DNA of 47,329 nucleotides from an uncultured Elusimicrobiales bacterium (GCA_944324685.1 CALUXG010000049.1:1-47329), one strand, 5' to 3'; shown: positions 34,112 to 42,751, counted from the first letter of the stretch. Notes: generated by a model from the letters alone, not told the origin. Made by a program: numbers and translations.

Positions 34112-35407
34112 TTAAAAAGACCAATGCGGGGTAAACGTTTCCCCGGGCAGATCCGCCACTAAATGCGGCGCACTGCCGTCGGAATCCATTACATAAAGCT
34201 TGCGTTTGCCTCCAGCGCGGTTGCTGGTAAACGCAATAAAACGGCCGTCCGGAGACCACGTGGGATCTTCATTGGATCCGGCGTCCGTAGTTAGACGGCG
34301 CAATTGCGTCCCCGTCAGATCCACCAAGAAAATATCAAAGGGATGATACGGCGATTCCCGTCCGGCGAACACAATCCACTCTCCTGTAGGAGACCACTGC
34401 GGACTGTCGGACCAGTTAAATGTACGCGTAAGCGGACGCGTCTGCCCCGTGGCCAGCTCCATGACGTAAATTTGCGGATTGCCAGCACGGTTGGAAACAA
34501 AGGTAATGTATTTCCCGTCCGGCGAATAAGACGGCGATCCGTCCACAGACCGGCGGTTGGTCAGCTGCGTTTTTTCCCCCGTTTCTAAATTGTAAATATA
34601 AATACTCGGATTGGGACCTTTGGAACTGGTAAATACCAAAGCTTTCCCATCGGGGGACACCCCCCCTATGAGCGATAAACCGCCGCGAATAATAATAGGC
34701 GCGATCTTGCCCGCTTTCAAGTCAATGGCAAAAATATCGGGATTTTTATACCGGTACGTAGTATAGTAAATACGGCCGTCTTTGCTCCAGCGCGGCAGCA
34801 GTGCAATACTTTTATCATTGGTCAATTTTTTCATGTTTTGCCCGTCATAGTCCACCACATAAATCTCTTTATGTCCCGTGGAATTATTGGCAAAAGCGAT
34901 TTTTGTATCGGCAATACCGCGCCGCCCCGTAAGGGTTTGAATGATTTGGTCGGCCGCTATATGCGCCAAACGCCGAAGACTGGACTGATTGCCTTTGAAC
35001 GCTTTGGCAAATACGGGGGCCTGCGTGCTTACATCATATACATAAAGTTTAATGGTATAGTGCGGTTCTTCATAAGAAACATCCCCGCCGATCAAATACG
35101 CCGCACGCTGTTTGCCCCATCCGGACAGCGTGGCTTTTAAGTCTTGGGCGTCAAAAGCGGGGCCTTCTTCGGAAACGTCAAAATATCTTCCGTATAAAAT
35201 ATCGGCACGCAACGTATCATGTACTTGAGCGGCCTCGGAAGCAATATTTTCTTTGGCCGTAAAAGCCGGCATGGCGATAACCGGCAACCGCTTGGCTCCG
35301 GCCGACGTAATACCGATATACACATCGGTTTTAGGCGCGGCGCAAACCGCCGCAGCCAACAGCCACGGCGCAATCACCGCAAGCAGAAATTTATGAAAGT
35401 TCGTCAT
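34112..35407 (-). CDS. tolB: Tol-Pal system protein TolB
   Basis: Periplasmic beta-propeller of the Tol-Pal system, which keeps the outer membrane attached and helps it constrict at division. 431 aa with a signal peptide (MTNFHKFLLAVIAPWLLAAAVCAA). The N-terminal alpha/beta domain runs to about 165. A six-bladed propeller follows with repeated WSPDG-type motifs (SPDGKALVFTS, YSPDGKYITFVSNRAG, WSPTGEWIVFAG, WSPDGRFIAFTSNRAG). It comes last in a pal-cpoB-tolB operon, the reverse of the E. coli order. tolQ, tolR and tolA are not in the window. Confidence 0.94.
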   Translation of the reverse strand: MTNFHKFLLAVIAPWLLAAAVCAAPKTDVYIGITSAGAKRLPVIAMPAFTAKENIASEAAQVHDTLRADILYGRYFDVSEEGPAFDAQDLKATLSGWGKQRAAYLIGGDVSYEEPHYTIKLYVYDVSTQAPVFAKAFKGNQSSLRRLAHIAADQIIQTLTGRRGIADTKIAFANNSTGHKEIYVVDYDGQNMKKLTNDKSIALLPRWSKDGRIYYTTYRYKNPDIFAIDLKAGKIAPIIIRGGLSLIGGVSPDGKALVFTSSKGPNPSIYIYNLETGEKTQLTNRRSVDGSPSYSPDGKYITFVSNRAGNPQIYVMELATGQTRPLTRTFNWSDSPQWSPTGEWIVFAGRESPYHPFDIFLVDLTGTQLRRLTTDAGSNEDPTWSPDGRFIAFTSNRAGGKRKLYVMDSDGSAPHLVADLPGETFTPHWSF

Positions 35408-35410
35408 GGT

Positions 35411-36091
35411 TTATTTTAAGTTCGCCAATTCTTCTTTTGCCAAACGGGCTTCGGGACTGTTTCCAAAGTCCTGTACAATAGAGGAAAAATAGCGTTTGGC
35501 TTCTTGCGTTTTACCCAGCGGAATAATGCTGCGCGCGTATTTTAAGCGGGCGGTGGGTATTACTTTGCTTTCCGGAAATTTTTGCAAAACGGTGGCATAG
35601 GCTATAGCGGCCGGACGGGCCTGCCCCATGGCGCTATAGGCATCACCCAAATAAATATAGGCCTGTTGTATATTTTCTCCTTCCGGATATTTTGCTATAT
35701 AGAGCTTAAAGCCGGTAACCGCCGAATCGTAAGATTGTTTGGACAAATGGTTCTTGGCTTCGTTAAACACGTCTGAAGGCAGCATGACGGAGCCGGCGCC
35801 GGAAGCACCCTGCCCTCCGGTAACGACGGCGTTAATATCGTCTAATTTTGAGGAAAGATTAAACAGCTGTCCGTCCAGCTGCGACAGGTTTTCATTGGAA
35901 ACGGCCAGATTTTGATTTAATTCTTCCATCTTGCTGGCCAATTCGGCTTGGTTGCTTTGCATAAGCGCAATGGTCTCGTTTAATTCTTTAAGCTGCAATT
36001 TCAACGTCCCCATATCGCGCTCGCTGGCAAGGCAGCCGGACAACAAAAGGCCCAAACCGCCTAAACACAAGATTTTCATTTTGTTGTTCAT
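35411..36091 (-). CDS. CpoB/YbgF-like coiled-coil and TPR lipoprotein
   Basis: About 226 aa. Signal peptide with lipobox LLLSGC (Cys at about residue 20), a coiled coil at roughly 27-85 (KLQLKELNETIALMQSN...), a short linker, then TPR repeats at about 105-226 (FNEAKNHLSKQSYDSAVTGFKLYI, YIYLGDAYSAMGQARPAAIAYA). This is the CpoB/YbgF layout, a regulator linking Tol-Pal to peptidoglycan synthesis; the lipid anchor differs from periplasmic E. coli CpoB. ATG 36091 follows GGGAGG at a rather long distance; ATG 36079 is an alternative. Sits between pal and tolB. Confidence 0.85.
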   Translation of the reverse strand: MNNKMKILCLGGLGLLLSGCLASERDMGTLKLQLKELNETIALMQSNQAELASKMEELNQNLAVSNENLSQLDGQLFNLSSKLDDINAVVTGGQGASGAGSVMLPSDVFNEAKNHLSKQSYDSAVTGFKLYIAKYPEGENIQQAYIYLGDAYSAMGQARPAAIAYATVLQKFPESKVIPTARLKYARSIIPLGKTQEAKRYFSSIVQDFGNSPEARLAKEELANLK

Positions 36092-36118
36092 AACGGTTCG
36101 GGCCTCCCTGCAAAACAA

Positions 36119-36625
36119 TTAGTTCACGGTCAGAATCGTATCGGCGCGGCGGTTTTTCGCCCAGCAGGATTGCGTATTTTCATAGCAAACCGGCTTTTCT
36201 TTGCCGTAAGATACGGTGCTGATGTTGGCGGCCGGAATACCCAGACGCACATAATAAGCTTTTACTTCATTGGCTCTTTTCTCGCCCAAAGCGATATTGT
36301 AAGCAATGGTGCCGCGGGAATCGCAATTCCCTTCAATGACTACATTGTAATCGGCGCCTGCCGCTTGAGCTTTAATGGATTTGGCATTGGCTTCCACTAC
36401 CTTGCGGGCTTCATCAGACAAATTGTATTTGTCCAACGCAAAATGAACCACTCCCAAAGCAGCTTGGACAGGTTCCACTTCTTCCACCACGGTCTCTTCC
36501 AACACCATTTCCGTGGAGGGAGCAGCCATCACATCGGCATTGGCGTCCTCTTTGACGTTCTTTTTACAAGCGGTCAAACCGGCGGCCAAAGCCAGAACGA
36601 GCGTTACTTTCAACAAGTTCTTCAT
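36119..36625 (-). CDS. pal: Peptidoglycan-associated lipoprotein Pal
   Basis: 168-aa outer-membrane lipoprotein with lipobox GLTAC (Cys20), an acidic linker (about 25-55) and an OmpA C-terminal peptidoglycan-binding domain: VIEGNCDSRGTIAYNIALGEKRANEVKAYY, with the conserved Asp and Arg for diaminopimelate binding. The ending SCWAKNRRADTILTV is typical of Pal. GGAGA lies upstream of the ATG. First gene of the operon and preceded by the best promoter in this part of the window. Confidence 0.94.
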   Translation of the reverse strand: MKNLLKVTLVLALAAGLTACKKNVKEDANADVMAAPSTEMVLEETVVEEVEPVQAALGVVHFALDKYNLSDEARKVVEANAKSIKAQAAGADYNVVIEGNCDSRGTIAYNIALGEKRANEVKAYYVRLGIPAANISTVSYGKEKPVCYENTQSCWAKNRRADTILTVN

Positions 36626-36666
36626 GTATATGTCTCCGTATTACGTGTATTTGTTTCTACACATAA

Positions 36667-36696
36667 ATCATAGCAGACTTTTTGGCCTGCGGTCAA
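36667..36696 (-). promoter_or_regulatory. Promoter of pal-cpoB-tolB
   Basis: In the minus direction TTGACC (36696-36691), 18 bases, TATGAT (36672-36667) with an extended TG (TGCTATGAT). About 35 bases separate it from the pal start. Confidence 0.75.
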
Positions 36697-36809
36697 CCGA
36701 GGCGCAACGTGGAAAACTCCCGCCGCCACATTTATGTGCTTATCTTATTTATAAGATTTTATTTCGCTTGCCGTCAATGCCCCGCAAACAAAACGGCCGC
36801 GCCTTTTAT

Positions 36810-36843
36810 AAAAACGCCGCCCGAAGTCTTACTGATCGGGCGG
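36810..36843 (-). terminator. Intrinsic terminator after gatB
   Basis: 8-bp stem CCGCCCGA (36817-36824) with TCGGGCGG (36836-36843). In the minus direction a T-rich tract follows. It lies 25 bases past the gatB stop and shields the pal promoter. Confidence 0.8.
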
Positions 36844-36867
36844 GCGTAATCATAAGCTGCCAGCATG

Positions 36868-38313
36868 TTATTTGCTAAGCAGTTCCGTCAATATTTCATT
36901 CATTCGGCGCGGATTGGCCTTTCCTTTGCTTTTCTTCATGACAGCACCCACCAGCGCACCCACCGCGGCGCGATTGCCTTTTTTGAAATCCGCAACGGCC
37001 TTTGGATTTTCGCTGATGGCTTCGTTGGCCCATGCAAACAGCTGTTTCTCATCGCTTACTTGAGACAGTCCCAACTGCTGCACCAAAGCACCGGCCTGTT
37101 GGCCTGTTTTATACATTTGTTCAAATACGGTCTTGGCCTGATTGCGAGAAATAGCGCCGTTTTCCACCAACTTAATCAACTCCGCCAAATGGGCGGCGCT
37201 GACGGGACTTTGTTCTATCTCTTTTTTATCTGCGTGCAAAAGCCCCATTAAATCGGTGGTAATCCAATTGGCCGCCGCCTTGGCCGGCACGCCGCAAGCC
37301 AGCACGGCTTCAAAAAATTCCGCCGTATGACGCGTCATGGTCAGCACACCCGCATCATATGCCGAAAGTCCCACGGACATAAACTTAGCTTCTTTGGCGG
37401 CCGGAAGCTGGGGCATTTCCCGTTTGATTTGTTCCAACCGTTCCTGCCGCAAAATCAAAGGAGGCAAATCCGGCTCTGGAAAATAGCGGTAATCCAAGGC
37501 GTCCTCTTTGGAACGCATGGGTTTGGTGTAGTTGTTTTCTTTATCCCACAGCAAAGTCTGCTGAATGATTTTGCCGCCATGGTTTAAGATATCCGTTTGA
37601 CGCGCAATTTCATAATTAATAGCATCCTTAACGGCCTTAAATGAGTTCAAATTCTTAATCTCCGTACGCGTGCCGAAGGTTTCCTGTCCGACAGGACGCA
37701 AAGACACGTTTACGTCTACGCGAAGTTCTCCCTTTTCCATATCACAGTTGGATGCGTCCACCCACTGCATCAGCCTTTTGATTTCCGTTAAATACGCATA
37801 AGCTTCATCAGCGCTGCGCAAATCCGGCATGGACACAATTTCCAACAGCGGACAACCGGAACGGTTAAAATCCACCAAAGAATAATCGGAAAAATGGGAA
37901 GATTTCGCCGCATCTTCTTCCAAATGGGCGTGATGAATGCCAATCTTCTTTTTTTGCAGTTTGTCTTTTGGACCAAAAGTAATTTCTATTTCTCCCCTGC
38001 CGTTAATGGGGTGGGTGTTTTGGGTAACTTGATATCCTTTCGGCAAGTCCGGATAAAAATAATGTTTCCGCTCAAAAGACGATACTTCGTTGGTCCGGCA
38101 GCCCAGCGCCAAGCCGGCACGGACGGCCAAACGCACGGCTCCTTCGTTAATGACCGGCAGCGTGCCGGGTTGGCCGCTGCAGCGGGGACAAATTTCCGTA
38201 TTGGGGCCGGCGCTTTCGTCCATACCGTTGGGACAAGTGCAGAACATTTTTGTTTTGCTGGCCAGCTGTACATGTATTTCAAGTCCGATAACAGGTTCAA
38301 ATTGGGTGGTCAT
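36868..38313 (-). CDS. gatB: Asp-tRNA(Asn)/Glu-tRNA(Gln) amidotransferase subunit B
   Basis: The tRNA-binding kinase subunit of GatCAB, which converts mischarged Glu-tRNA(Gln) and Asp-tRNA(Asn). 481 aa, full length. FEPVIGLEIHVQL at the N-terminus, zinc cysteines in CTCPNG and CPRCSGQPG, RKHYFYPDLPKGYQVTQ, and a C-terminal YqeY-like helical tail. gatA and gatC are not adjacent, so the complex is encoded at separate loci. GAGAGG upstream of the ATG. Monocistronic between the divergent murJ and its terminator. Confidence 0.96.
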   Translation of the reverse strand: MTTQFEPVIGLEIHVQLASKTKMFCTCPNGMDESAGPNTEICPRCSGQPGTLPVINEGAVRLAVRAGLALGCRTNEVSSFERKHYFYPDLPKGYQVTQNTHPINGRGEIEITFGPKDKLQKKKIGIHHAHLEEDAAKSSHFSDYSLVDFNRSGCPLLEIVSMPDLRSADEAYAYLTEIKRLMQWVDASNCDMEKGELRVDVNVSLRPVGQETFGTRTEIKNLNSFKAVKDAINYEIARQTDILNHGGKIIQQTLLWDKENNYTKPMRSKEDALDYRYFPEPDLPPLILRQERLEQIKREMPQLPAAKEAKFMSVGLSAYDAGVLTMTRHTAEFFEAVLACGVPAKAAANWITTDLMGLLHADKKEIEQSPVSAAHLAELIKLVENGAISRNQAKTVFEQMYKTGQQAGALVQQLGLSQVSDEKQLFAWANEAISENPKAVADFKKGNRAAVGALVGAVMKKSKGKANPRRMNEILTELLSK

Positions 38314-38333
38314 GTTATATCCTCTCTCAAATT

Positions 38334-38341
38334 ATTATAAT
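38334..38341. promoter_or_regulatory. Shared palindromic -10 between gatB and murJ
   Basis: ATTATAAT is its own reverse complement, so TATAAT can be read both ways (38336-38341 plus; 38339-38334 minus). Only 35 bases separate the two start codons. Plus-strand transcription would begin at about 38348, on the murJ ATG. Confidence 0.5.
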
Positions 38342-38348
38342 ATCATAT

Positions 38349-39878
38349 ATGTTTTCCCTTTTTAAGACCACTTCATATAAAACCGGCGCGGCTTTGGCGG
38401 TAGGCGCAACGGCATTTTGGAAACTGACGTCTTTTCTCAACAGCGTGCTGATCGCCTTATATTTCGGCGCGGGTGCGGATACGGACATCTATTTTTATCT
38501 CATCATGATCATCGGCTTCGGCGTAACGTTTATGCAAAGGCTGAACAACACCATTTTAATTCCCGAAGCCATGTTTCTGGCAGAAAACAATCCCCCTCAA
38601 AGCCGCCGTTTTTTAACGCTTGGATTTTACTTTTATCTTTTGCTGGCGTTGGCTTTATGTGTGCTGGGTCTGACGTTTCCGGCGGAGCTCATCGGCTTTA
38701 TCTCCCGTTTTGATATTGTTCTGCTAAAAAACGACCAAATCTTGTTGGGAGCTGCGTTTTTCCTGTTTGCCACCAATCTGATGGTATATTACCTGACGTC
38801 CGTCGCGGAAATGTACAAATTTTTCTCCGTGGCGATACTTGCTCCGCTAAATGCCGTCTGCCCGCTTGCCTGCCTGTTGCTTTGGGGAAAACAATTGGGC
38901 ATTATCAGCATGATATATGGCTTTTTGGCGGCAAATGTTTTACAAATTCTAATGCTGATATGGCTCTTAAAAGTAAAACTGCACTGGGATTTTACCCCCC
39001 GCCCATATGTCATGCGGCCGGCGGCGTGCCAAAATATGCTGACGGGACAAACGCTGGCGGCGCTGGACATTGTCAACAATTTGCTTCCTCTGTATTTGTT
39101 AAGCGGCATGGGCGCGGGTGTGGTGAGCGCACTGAACTATTGCCGGCAGCTGACGGATTCTCCTTCTGAAATTATTACAAACCGCGTAACAAACGTATCT
39201 AAAATCGAGCTGACGGAAAACGCCGCGCGGGGACAAATCAATGTATTTAACAAAAATTTTCTTTCCACCAACCATATGCTGTTGTTTATTTTGACGCCGC
39301 TGGCCGTATTTTCTGCTTATTTTGCCACAGATATCATCGGCCTTTTCTTTCAGCGCGGTCAATTCACGGCACAGGCGGCGGCAGATACGGCCCGCTTTTT
39401 GCGACCGCTGATTTTTACGGTCATTTTTATCGTTCCGTCCAATCTGCAAGGAAATACCGTCGTAGCTTGGCTGAAAGTCAAAGAAGCCTTTCCGTATATG
39501 CTGGCGTCGGCTCTGACACTGACGGCAGGGTGGACGCTGCTGCCGTTTTTGGGCGCTTACGCGTATCCGTATATCGTATTGGGCGGCTTTGTCGTAAGTT
39601 TCACCGTTAACGCTTTTCTGTTCAAGCGTTACTTCCCCTTCGTCAATTATTTCCGTTCTTTTTGGGAGCTTTTGCGTCTGCTGGCTATCAATATTATTGC
39701 ACTCTTACCGGCGGCGGCCGTGCGTGTATTTATGGGAGAAAACGACTATTTTCTGAATTTGCTTTTCGGCGGTTCGGTGTATGTAACGGCTTTATTGCTT
39801 ATCTCTTATAAGAGCCGTGATTTACAACTGTTTCTTAAATCTACGGAAATCGCCCGCATTGCCAAGAAACTATTTTAG
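38349..39878 (+). CDS. murJ: Lipid II flippase MurJ (MVF family)
   Basis: 509-aa polytopic inner-membrane protein of the MATE/MVF superfamily, flipping lipid II to the periplasm for peptidoglycan synthesis. About 14 hydrophobic segments. Family stretches are visible: LNSVLIALYFGAGADTDIYF in the first helices, ALNYCRQLTDSPSEIITN midway, and FFQRGQFTAQAAADTARFL. No ribosome-binding site precedes ATG 38349; the TATAAT box ends eight bases before it, suggesting a leaderless mRNA. It ends nine bases inside the convergent glycosyltransferase gene. A polysaccharide flippase is less likely given the motifs. Confidence 0.88.
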   Translation: MFSLFKTTSYKTGAALAVGATAFWKLTSFLNSVLIALYFGAGADTDIYFYLIMIIGFGVTFMQRLNNTILIPEAMFLAENNPPQSRRFLTLGFYFYLLLALALCVLGLTFPAELIGFISRFDIVLLKNDQILLGAAFFLFATNLMVYYLTSVAEMYKFFSVAILAPLNAVCPLACLLLWGKQLGIISMIYGFLAANVLQILMLIWLLKVKLHWDFTPRPYVMRPAACQNMLTGQTLAALDIVNNLLPLYLLSGMGAGVVSALNYCRQLTDSPSEIITNRVTNVSKIELTENAARGQINVFNKNFLSTNHMLLFILTPLAVFSAYFATDIIGLFFQRGQFTAQAAADTARFLRPLIFTVIFIVPSNLQGNTVVAWLKVKEAFPYMLASALTLTAGWTLLPFLGAYAYPYIVLGGFVVSFTVNAFLFKRYFPFVNYFRSFWELLRLLAINIIALLPAAAVRVFMGENDYFLNLLFGGSVYVTALLLISYKSRDLQLFLKSTEIARIAKKLF

Positions 39879-41084
39879 TTTTTTATCCAATGCCGCCGAC
39901 ACGGCTTCAAACACTTTGGACACGGACAGACTTTCCATATTGCGGCAGCTTGTATAATTCAAAGCACATTGTACATGCCACGAAGTTCCCAACAGCCACA
40001 TGCAGCTGCCGCAAGGGTTTTCCTTGAGATTGATATTTTTGGAAAGACCAAAAAAATCTTTATCCGTCGGGCCGAACAAAACAACACTTTGCGTGCGCAA
40101 GAATCGCGCCAACTGCACAAGCCCGCTTTCTCCGTCTATATGCAAAAGCGCTCCCTGCAACAAAGCCGGCAAATCACACACCTGTGTCCGGCCCACCAAA
40201 TTTACGTCGGCAAAATCGTACGCGGGGCTGTTTGCACCTCCCAGCTGCACCAAAAGAATATCCGGATATTTTTCCTGAAACATCTGGGCGAATTGCCGCC
40301 AATTTTGTTCCGGCCAGCACTTTAACGGACGCCGTCCGTGCAAAGAAAACGTGGCGTCTATGCCATCGTGAAAAGTTACATATTTTTTGCCTTGCAGTCC
40401 GAAACGCTCAAGACGCGCCGTATCCGTCAATTCGTCGGGCAAAGCAGGCGCCGCCAGCGGATCAAAATCCAAACCGCTTAAATAAGACAATAAAGCCGCG
40501 CGCGGCAGTTTATGTTCCACCGCGAAAAGACCCAGCAAATCTTCCAGCAAATAATTATCAGACAGAAAAAAAGCAAATTTTTGTTGTCTTTGGTTCATCA
40601 CTTCCAACAAGGGAAGCAATTGCGGCGCGTATTTTTGGACGCGGGTGCGGTTTACATGGACCGTTTTGAAAGACTGGCAGGTTTCAAACGCCACATCGTA
40701 TTTGTACCACAAAGGCTCTCCGGCAGGCAAAAACACATTTTTTTCATCCGGCAGAAACAAAGCCGATGCGGCATGAGGAGAATCCGTATGAAAGTAAAAG
40801 ACGGCTTCAGGCAGTTTTTCGCGCAGAGACAACACCGCCAGCCGCGCCGCCGCGCAATCCCCCAGTCCTCCGCGCAAATGCCAGAATACATGCAGGCGGG
40901 CGTCCTTGGGCGGGCCTTTCTTCAGGCAAGACAACATGCGCCGCCGCCAATGCCACCAAATTCGGTTGCGCACGCGGCGATAAGCAAAAGACCAACGGAC
41001 GACGCGGCAATCCCGCCCGTACATTTGCGGAAGCATCTGCAGGGCTTTCAGGGACAGCCGCGTCTTATCGTCGTCAAAATACAT
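39870..41084 (-). CDS. Glycosyltransferase family 9 (heptosyltransferase-like) protein
   Basis: 404 aa. The GT-B fold of family 9 is visible: LHVFWHLRGGLGDCAAARLAVLSLREKLP near 65-92, then the C-terminal donor-site half with KYVTFHDGIDA, LLVQLGGANSP, LLQGALLHIDGESGLVQLARFL and VVLFGPTDKDFFG. Family 9 enzymes transfer heptose or related sugars to LPS core. A basic N-terminal segment of about 60 residues and cysteines near the end (CGSCMW, CALNYTSC) are unusual extras. It follows the GT4 gene with a six-base gap, so the pair probably builds a surface glycan. Acceptor and donor are unknown. Confidence 0.85.
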   Translation of the reverse strand: MYFDDDKTRLSLKALQMLPQMYGRDCRVVRWSFAYRRVRNRIWWHWRRRMLSCLKKGPPKDARLHVFWHLRGGLGDCAAARLAVLSLREKLPEAVFYFHTDSPHAASALFLPDEKNVFLPAGEPLWYKYDVAFETCQSFKTVHVNRTRVQKYAPQLLPLLEVMNQRQQKFAFFLSDNYLLEDLLGLFAVEHKLPRAALLSYLSGLDFDPLAAPALPDELTDTARLERFGLQGKKYVTFHDGIDATFSLHGRRPLKCWPEQNWRQFAQMFQEKYPDILLVQLGGANSPAYDFADVNLVGRTQVCDLPALLQGALLHIDGESGLVQLARFLRTQSVVLFGPTDKDFFGLSKNINLKENPCGSCMWLLGTSWHVQCALNYTSCRNMESLSVSKVFEAVSAALDKKLK

Positions 41085-41090
41085 GCAGGA

Positions 41091-42092
41091 TTATTCTTCG
41101 TCAAACAGAGCGGCAAAAGCCTCAAACGGGAAGCGTTCTTTCATGCGGCTGGCTTCTATGGCCATCCCTACGCGCTTGCCCCAGTTGACCATTAATTCGT
41201 CCAGCGCCACGGTCAACGGCTCTTCCTCTCCAGCATTCACTAGTAGCCCGCTAACGGCATTGGCCACCAGCTCATCGGCGCCTTCCACGTCCGTGGCTAC
41301 TACGGGCAATTTACTGGCCATGGCGTCCAAGAGTTCATCCAACCCTTCGGCCGCCCGCGCGGGACTGACGTAAATATCCGCATTGCGCAGCAAGCTGTAC
41401 AAATCACTGTCCGCGGAAACAATTTCCGTACTGCCGGAAAGATGATTTTTTTCAATAAATTTCTTCAATGCAGCTTTATTCAGTCCATCGCCCACGATCG
41501 TCAAATGCCATGTGGTATGCGCCGGCGCCAAGCGCGCCCATGTTTTTAACAACACGTCAAAGCCTCCGTTTTTTGCCAACTTTCCGGCAGATACGATATT
41601 ATTTTCTTTTTTGAAGCAGGCGGGCTTGTCCGTATTGTAATGCTCTACCCACACGGCGGGATTGGCCGTGCGCACGGCGCGGGGACCGTAGAGTTTTTTG
41701 TCCAGCGGTTTGTCCCCTTTGCCGATAACCACCACTTTTTCGGCTTTTTTGAGCAAAGTCTTTTTATTTTTGACGGTTTTTTCTTCCTTGAAATTTTCAG
41801 GTTCGCAATAAATATAAGGCAAACTGGCCAAGTCAGCCGCTTCGCAAGCCGCCAAAGAAGCCAGCGATATTACGCGCTCCGCTCCTTCTTTCTTAAATGC
41901 CTCAGCCATACTTTTGGCTTTGGCCGAAGCGGAAAATTCCAGCGTCTTCAAATCCGTGTTTTTAGGCAGTTTGCCTTTTACGCCGGCCAAGACGGTTTGC
42001 CGGCCCTTTTCATTCAGCACGCGGGCCAGACGGCTTCCCAGACGCAGGCCGGAAAAATGTTTATGATTCCCTACAAATACAATCGTTTTCAT
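41091..42092 (-). CDS. Glycosyltransferase family 4 protein
   Basis: 334 aa. GT-B fold: MKTIVFVGNHKHFSGLRLGSRLARVL at the start, then NIVSAGKLAKNGGFDVLLKTWARL, HLTIVGDGLNKAALKKFIE and the donor-site EX7E-type region in ADIYVSPARAAEGLDELLDAMASKLPVVATDVEGADELV. Likely transfers a nucleotide-activated sugar to LPS or another envelope glycan. Start 42092 has AAGGTG seven bases upstream; the frame is open to 42200, but that extension crosses the direct repeat and is not conserved-looking. First gene of the two-gene glycosyltransferase operon. A TTTGGCC/GGCCAAA hairpin lies just upstream at 42108-42127. Confidence 0.87.
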   Translation of the reverse strand: MKTIVFVGNHKHFSGLRLGSRLARVLNEKGRQTVLAGVKGKLPKNTDLKTLEFSASAKAKSMAEAFKKEGAERVISLASLAACEAADLASLPYIYCEPENFKEEKTVKNKKTLLKKAEKVVVIGKGDKPLDKKLYGPRAVRTANPAVWVEHYNTDKPACFKKENNIVSAGKLAKNGGFDVLLKTWARLAPAHTTWHLTIVGDGLNKAALKKFIEKNHLSGSTEIVSADSDLYSLLRNADIYVSPARAAEGLDELLDAMASKLPVVATDVEGADELVANAVSGLLVNAGEEEPLTVALDELMVNWGKRVGMAIEASRMKERFPFEAFAALFDEE

Positions 42093-42135
42093 CTGCTTCA
42101 CCTTCTTTTTGGCCTTTTTCGGCCAAACCCTTTTG

Positions 42136-42175
42136 TTTTTTAAATTGTACATAAATTTAAAAGAGGAAATAAATG
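42136..42175. repeat. Direct repeat copy A flanking the hxlR cassette
   Basis: Shares a 20-base identical core (T6-AAATTG-TACATAAA, 42136-42155) with copy B at 43511-43547, then similar sequence through a purine-rich ribosome-binding-like stretch to ATG (42173). It contains a perfect 8-bp inverted repeat, TTTAAATT and AATTTAAA around GTACATA. The ATG here opens only a 59-codon frame running into hxlR antisense. Confidence 0.65.
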
Positions 42176-42275
42176 CAGCCGTGCCCCGCATTCGGCGCAA
42201 TTATATTACGGACAAAAAAGCCGACCGTCTCTTACGGAAAATATTTTCGGATATGCCGCCTCAAAAATTGCGCTT

Positions 42276-42632
42276 TTATATGTCTCCTTTATAAGCGCAG
42301 GGAATATTTTCCTCTTTCAAATATTTCATACCCCATTTATTTAGTTCAATGACGGCCGGGACCAGACTTTTCCCCCTTTCCGTGAGAGAGTATTCCGTTT
42401 TAGGCGGTACGACAGGATACAGCTTCCTTTTGATGACTCCATCCGTCTCCAATTCCTTCAGCTGCTGTATAAGCATTTTGGGCGTAGCGTGGGAAATTAA
42501 CCGCTGCAATTCGCTGTATCTTAAGGTTTTATTAATCAAATGTCCAACAATCACTCCTTTATATTTACCACCTATAATTTCCATGGCGGCTTCCAGCGGA
42601 CATTGATATTCTTTTTGTTTTCGTTTAGCCAT
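42276..42632 (-). CDS. HxlR-family winged-helix transcriptional regulator
   Basis: 118 aa. Typical HxlR/MarR-like winged helix: QCPLEAAMEIIGGKYKGVIVGHL, LRYSELQRLISHATPKMLIQQLKELETDGVIKRK and YSLTERGKSLVPAVIEL. The N-terminal Cys11 matches the position of the redox-sensing cysteine in YodB/HypR-type members, which respond to quinones, aldehydes or disulfide stress. Divergent from the metallo-hydrolase at 42752, which is its likely target. The shared intergenic region holds operator-like repeats (42645-42698), so autoregulation is probable. Lower GC in this intergenic region than around it. Confidence 0.9.
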   Translation of the reverse strand: MAKRKQKEYQCPLEAAMEIIGGKYKGVIVGHLINKTLRYSELQRLISHATPKMLIQQLKELETDGVIKRKLYPVVPPKTEYSLTERGKSLVPAVIELNKWGMKYLKEENIPCAYKGDI

Positions 42633-42644
42633 ATATCTACCAAA

Positions 42645-42698
42645 TTACTTTATGGATATTATTATACAAAAAAGTAAGTATTATACAAATTAGTAAAT
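42645..42698. promoter_or_regulatory. Putative HxlR operator: 19-bp tandem repeats and inverted arms
   Basis: Two tandem 19-bp units, each ATTATACAAA-NN-AGTAA-NN (42661-42679, 42680-42698), identical at 16 of 19 positions. TTACTTT at 42645-42651 pairs with AAAGTAA at 42671-42677. In the minus direction the units contain TATAAT boxes that can serve hxlR. The block ends directly before the -35 of the divergent hydrolase gene. Confidence 0.6.
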
Positions 42699-42700
42699 TC

Positions 42701-42729
42701 TTGTTAAAAAAATAATTTATATCTACAAT
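42701..42729 (+). promoter_or_regulatory. Promoter of the metallo-hydrolase gene
   Basis: TTGTTA (42701-42706), 17 bases, TACAAT (42724-42729). The start codon is 22 bases further on with GGAG between. Confidence 0.6.
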
Positions 42730-42751
42730 ATGTTATACAGGAGAAACAATT

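Noticed and set aside
40184-40669. Plus-strand open frames over the glycosyltransferase genes (40.1-41.2 kb)
   Set aside because: Antisense shadows of the GT9 gene; no start signals.
42241-42260. GAAAATATTTTC palindrome near the hxlR 3' end
   Set aside because: Short AT-rich palindrome with no second copy or placement that suggests function.
42173-42352. 59-codon plus-strand frame after repeat A
   Set aside because: Has a purine-rich upstream region only because it lies in the repeat; runs antisense into hxlR and shows no protein-like pattern.
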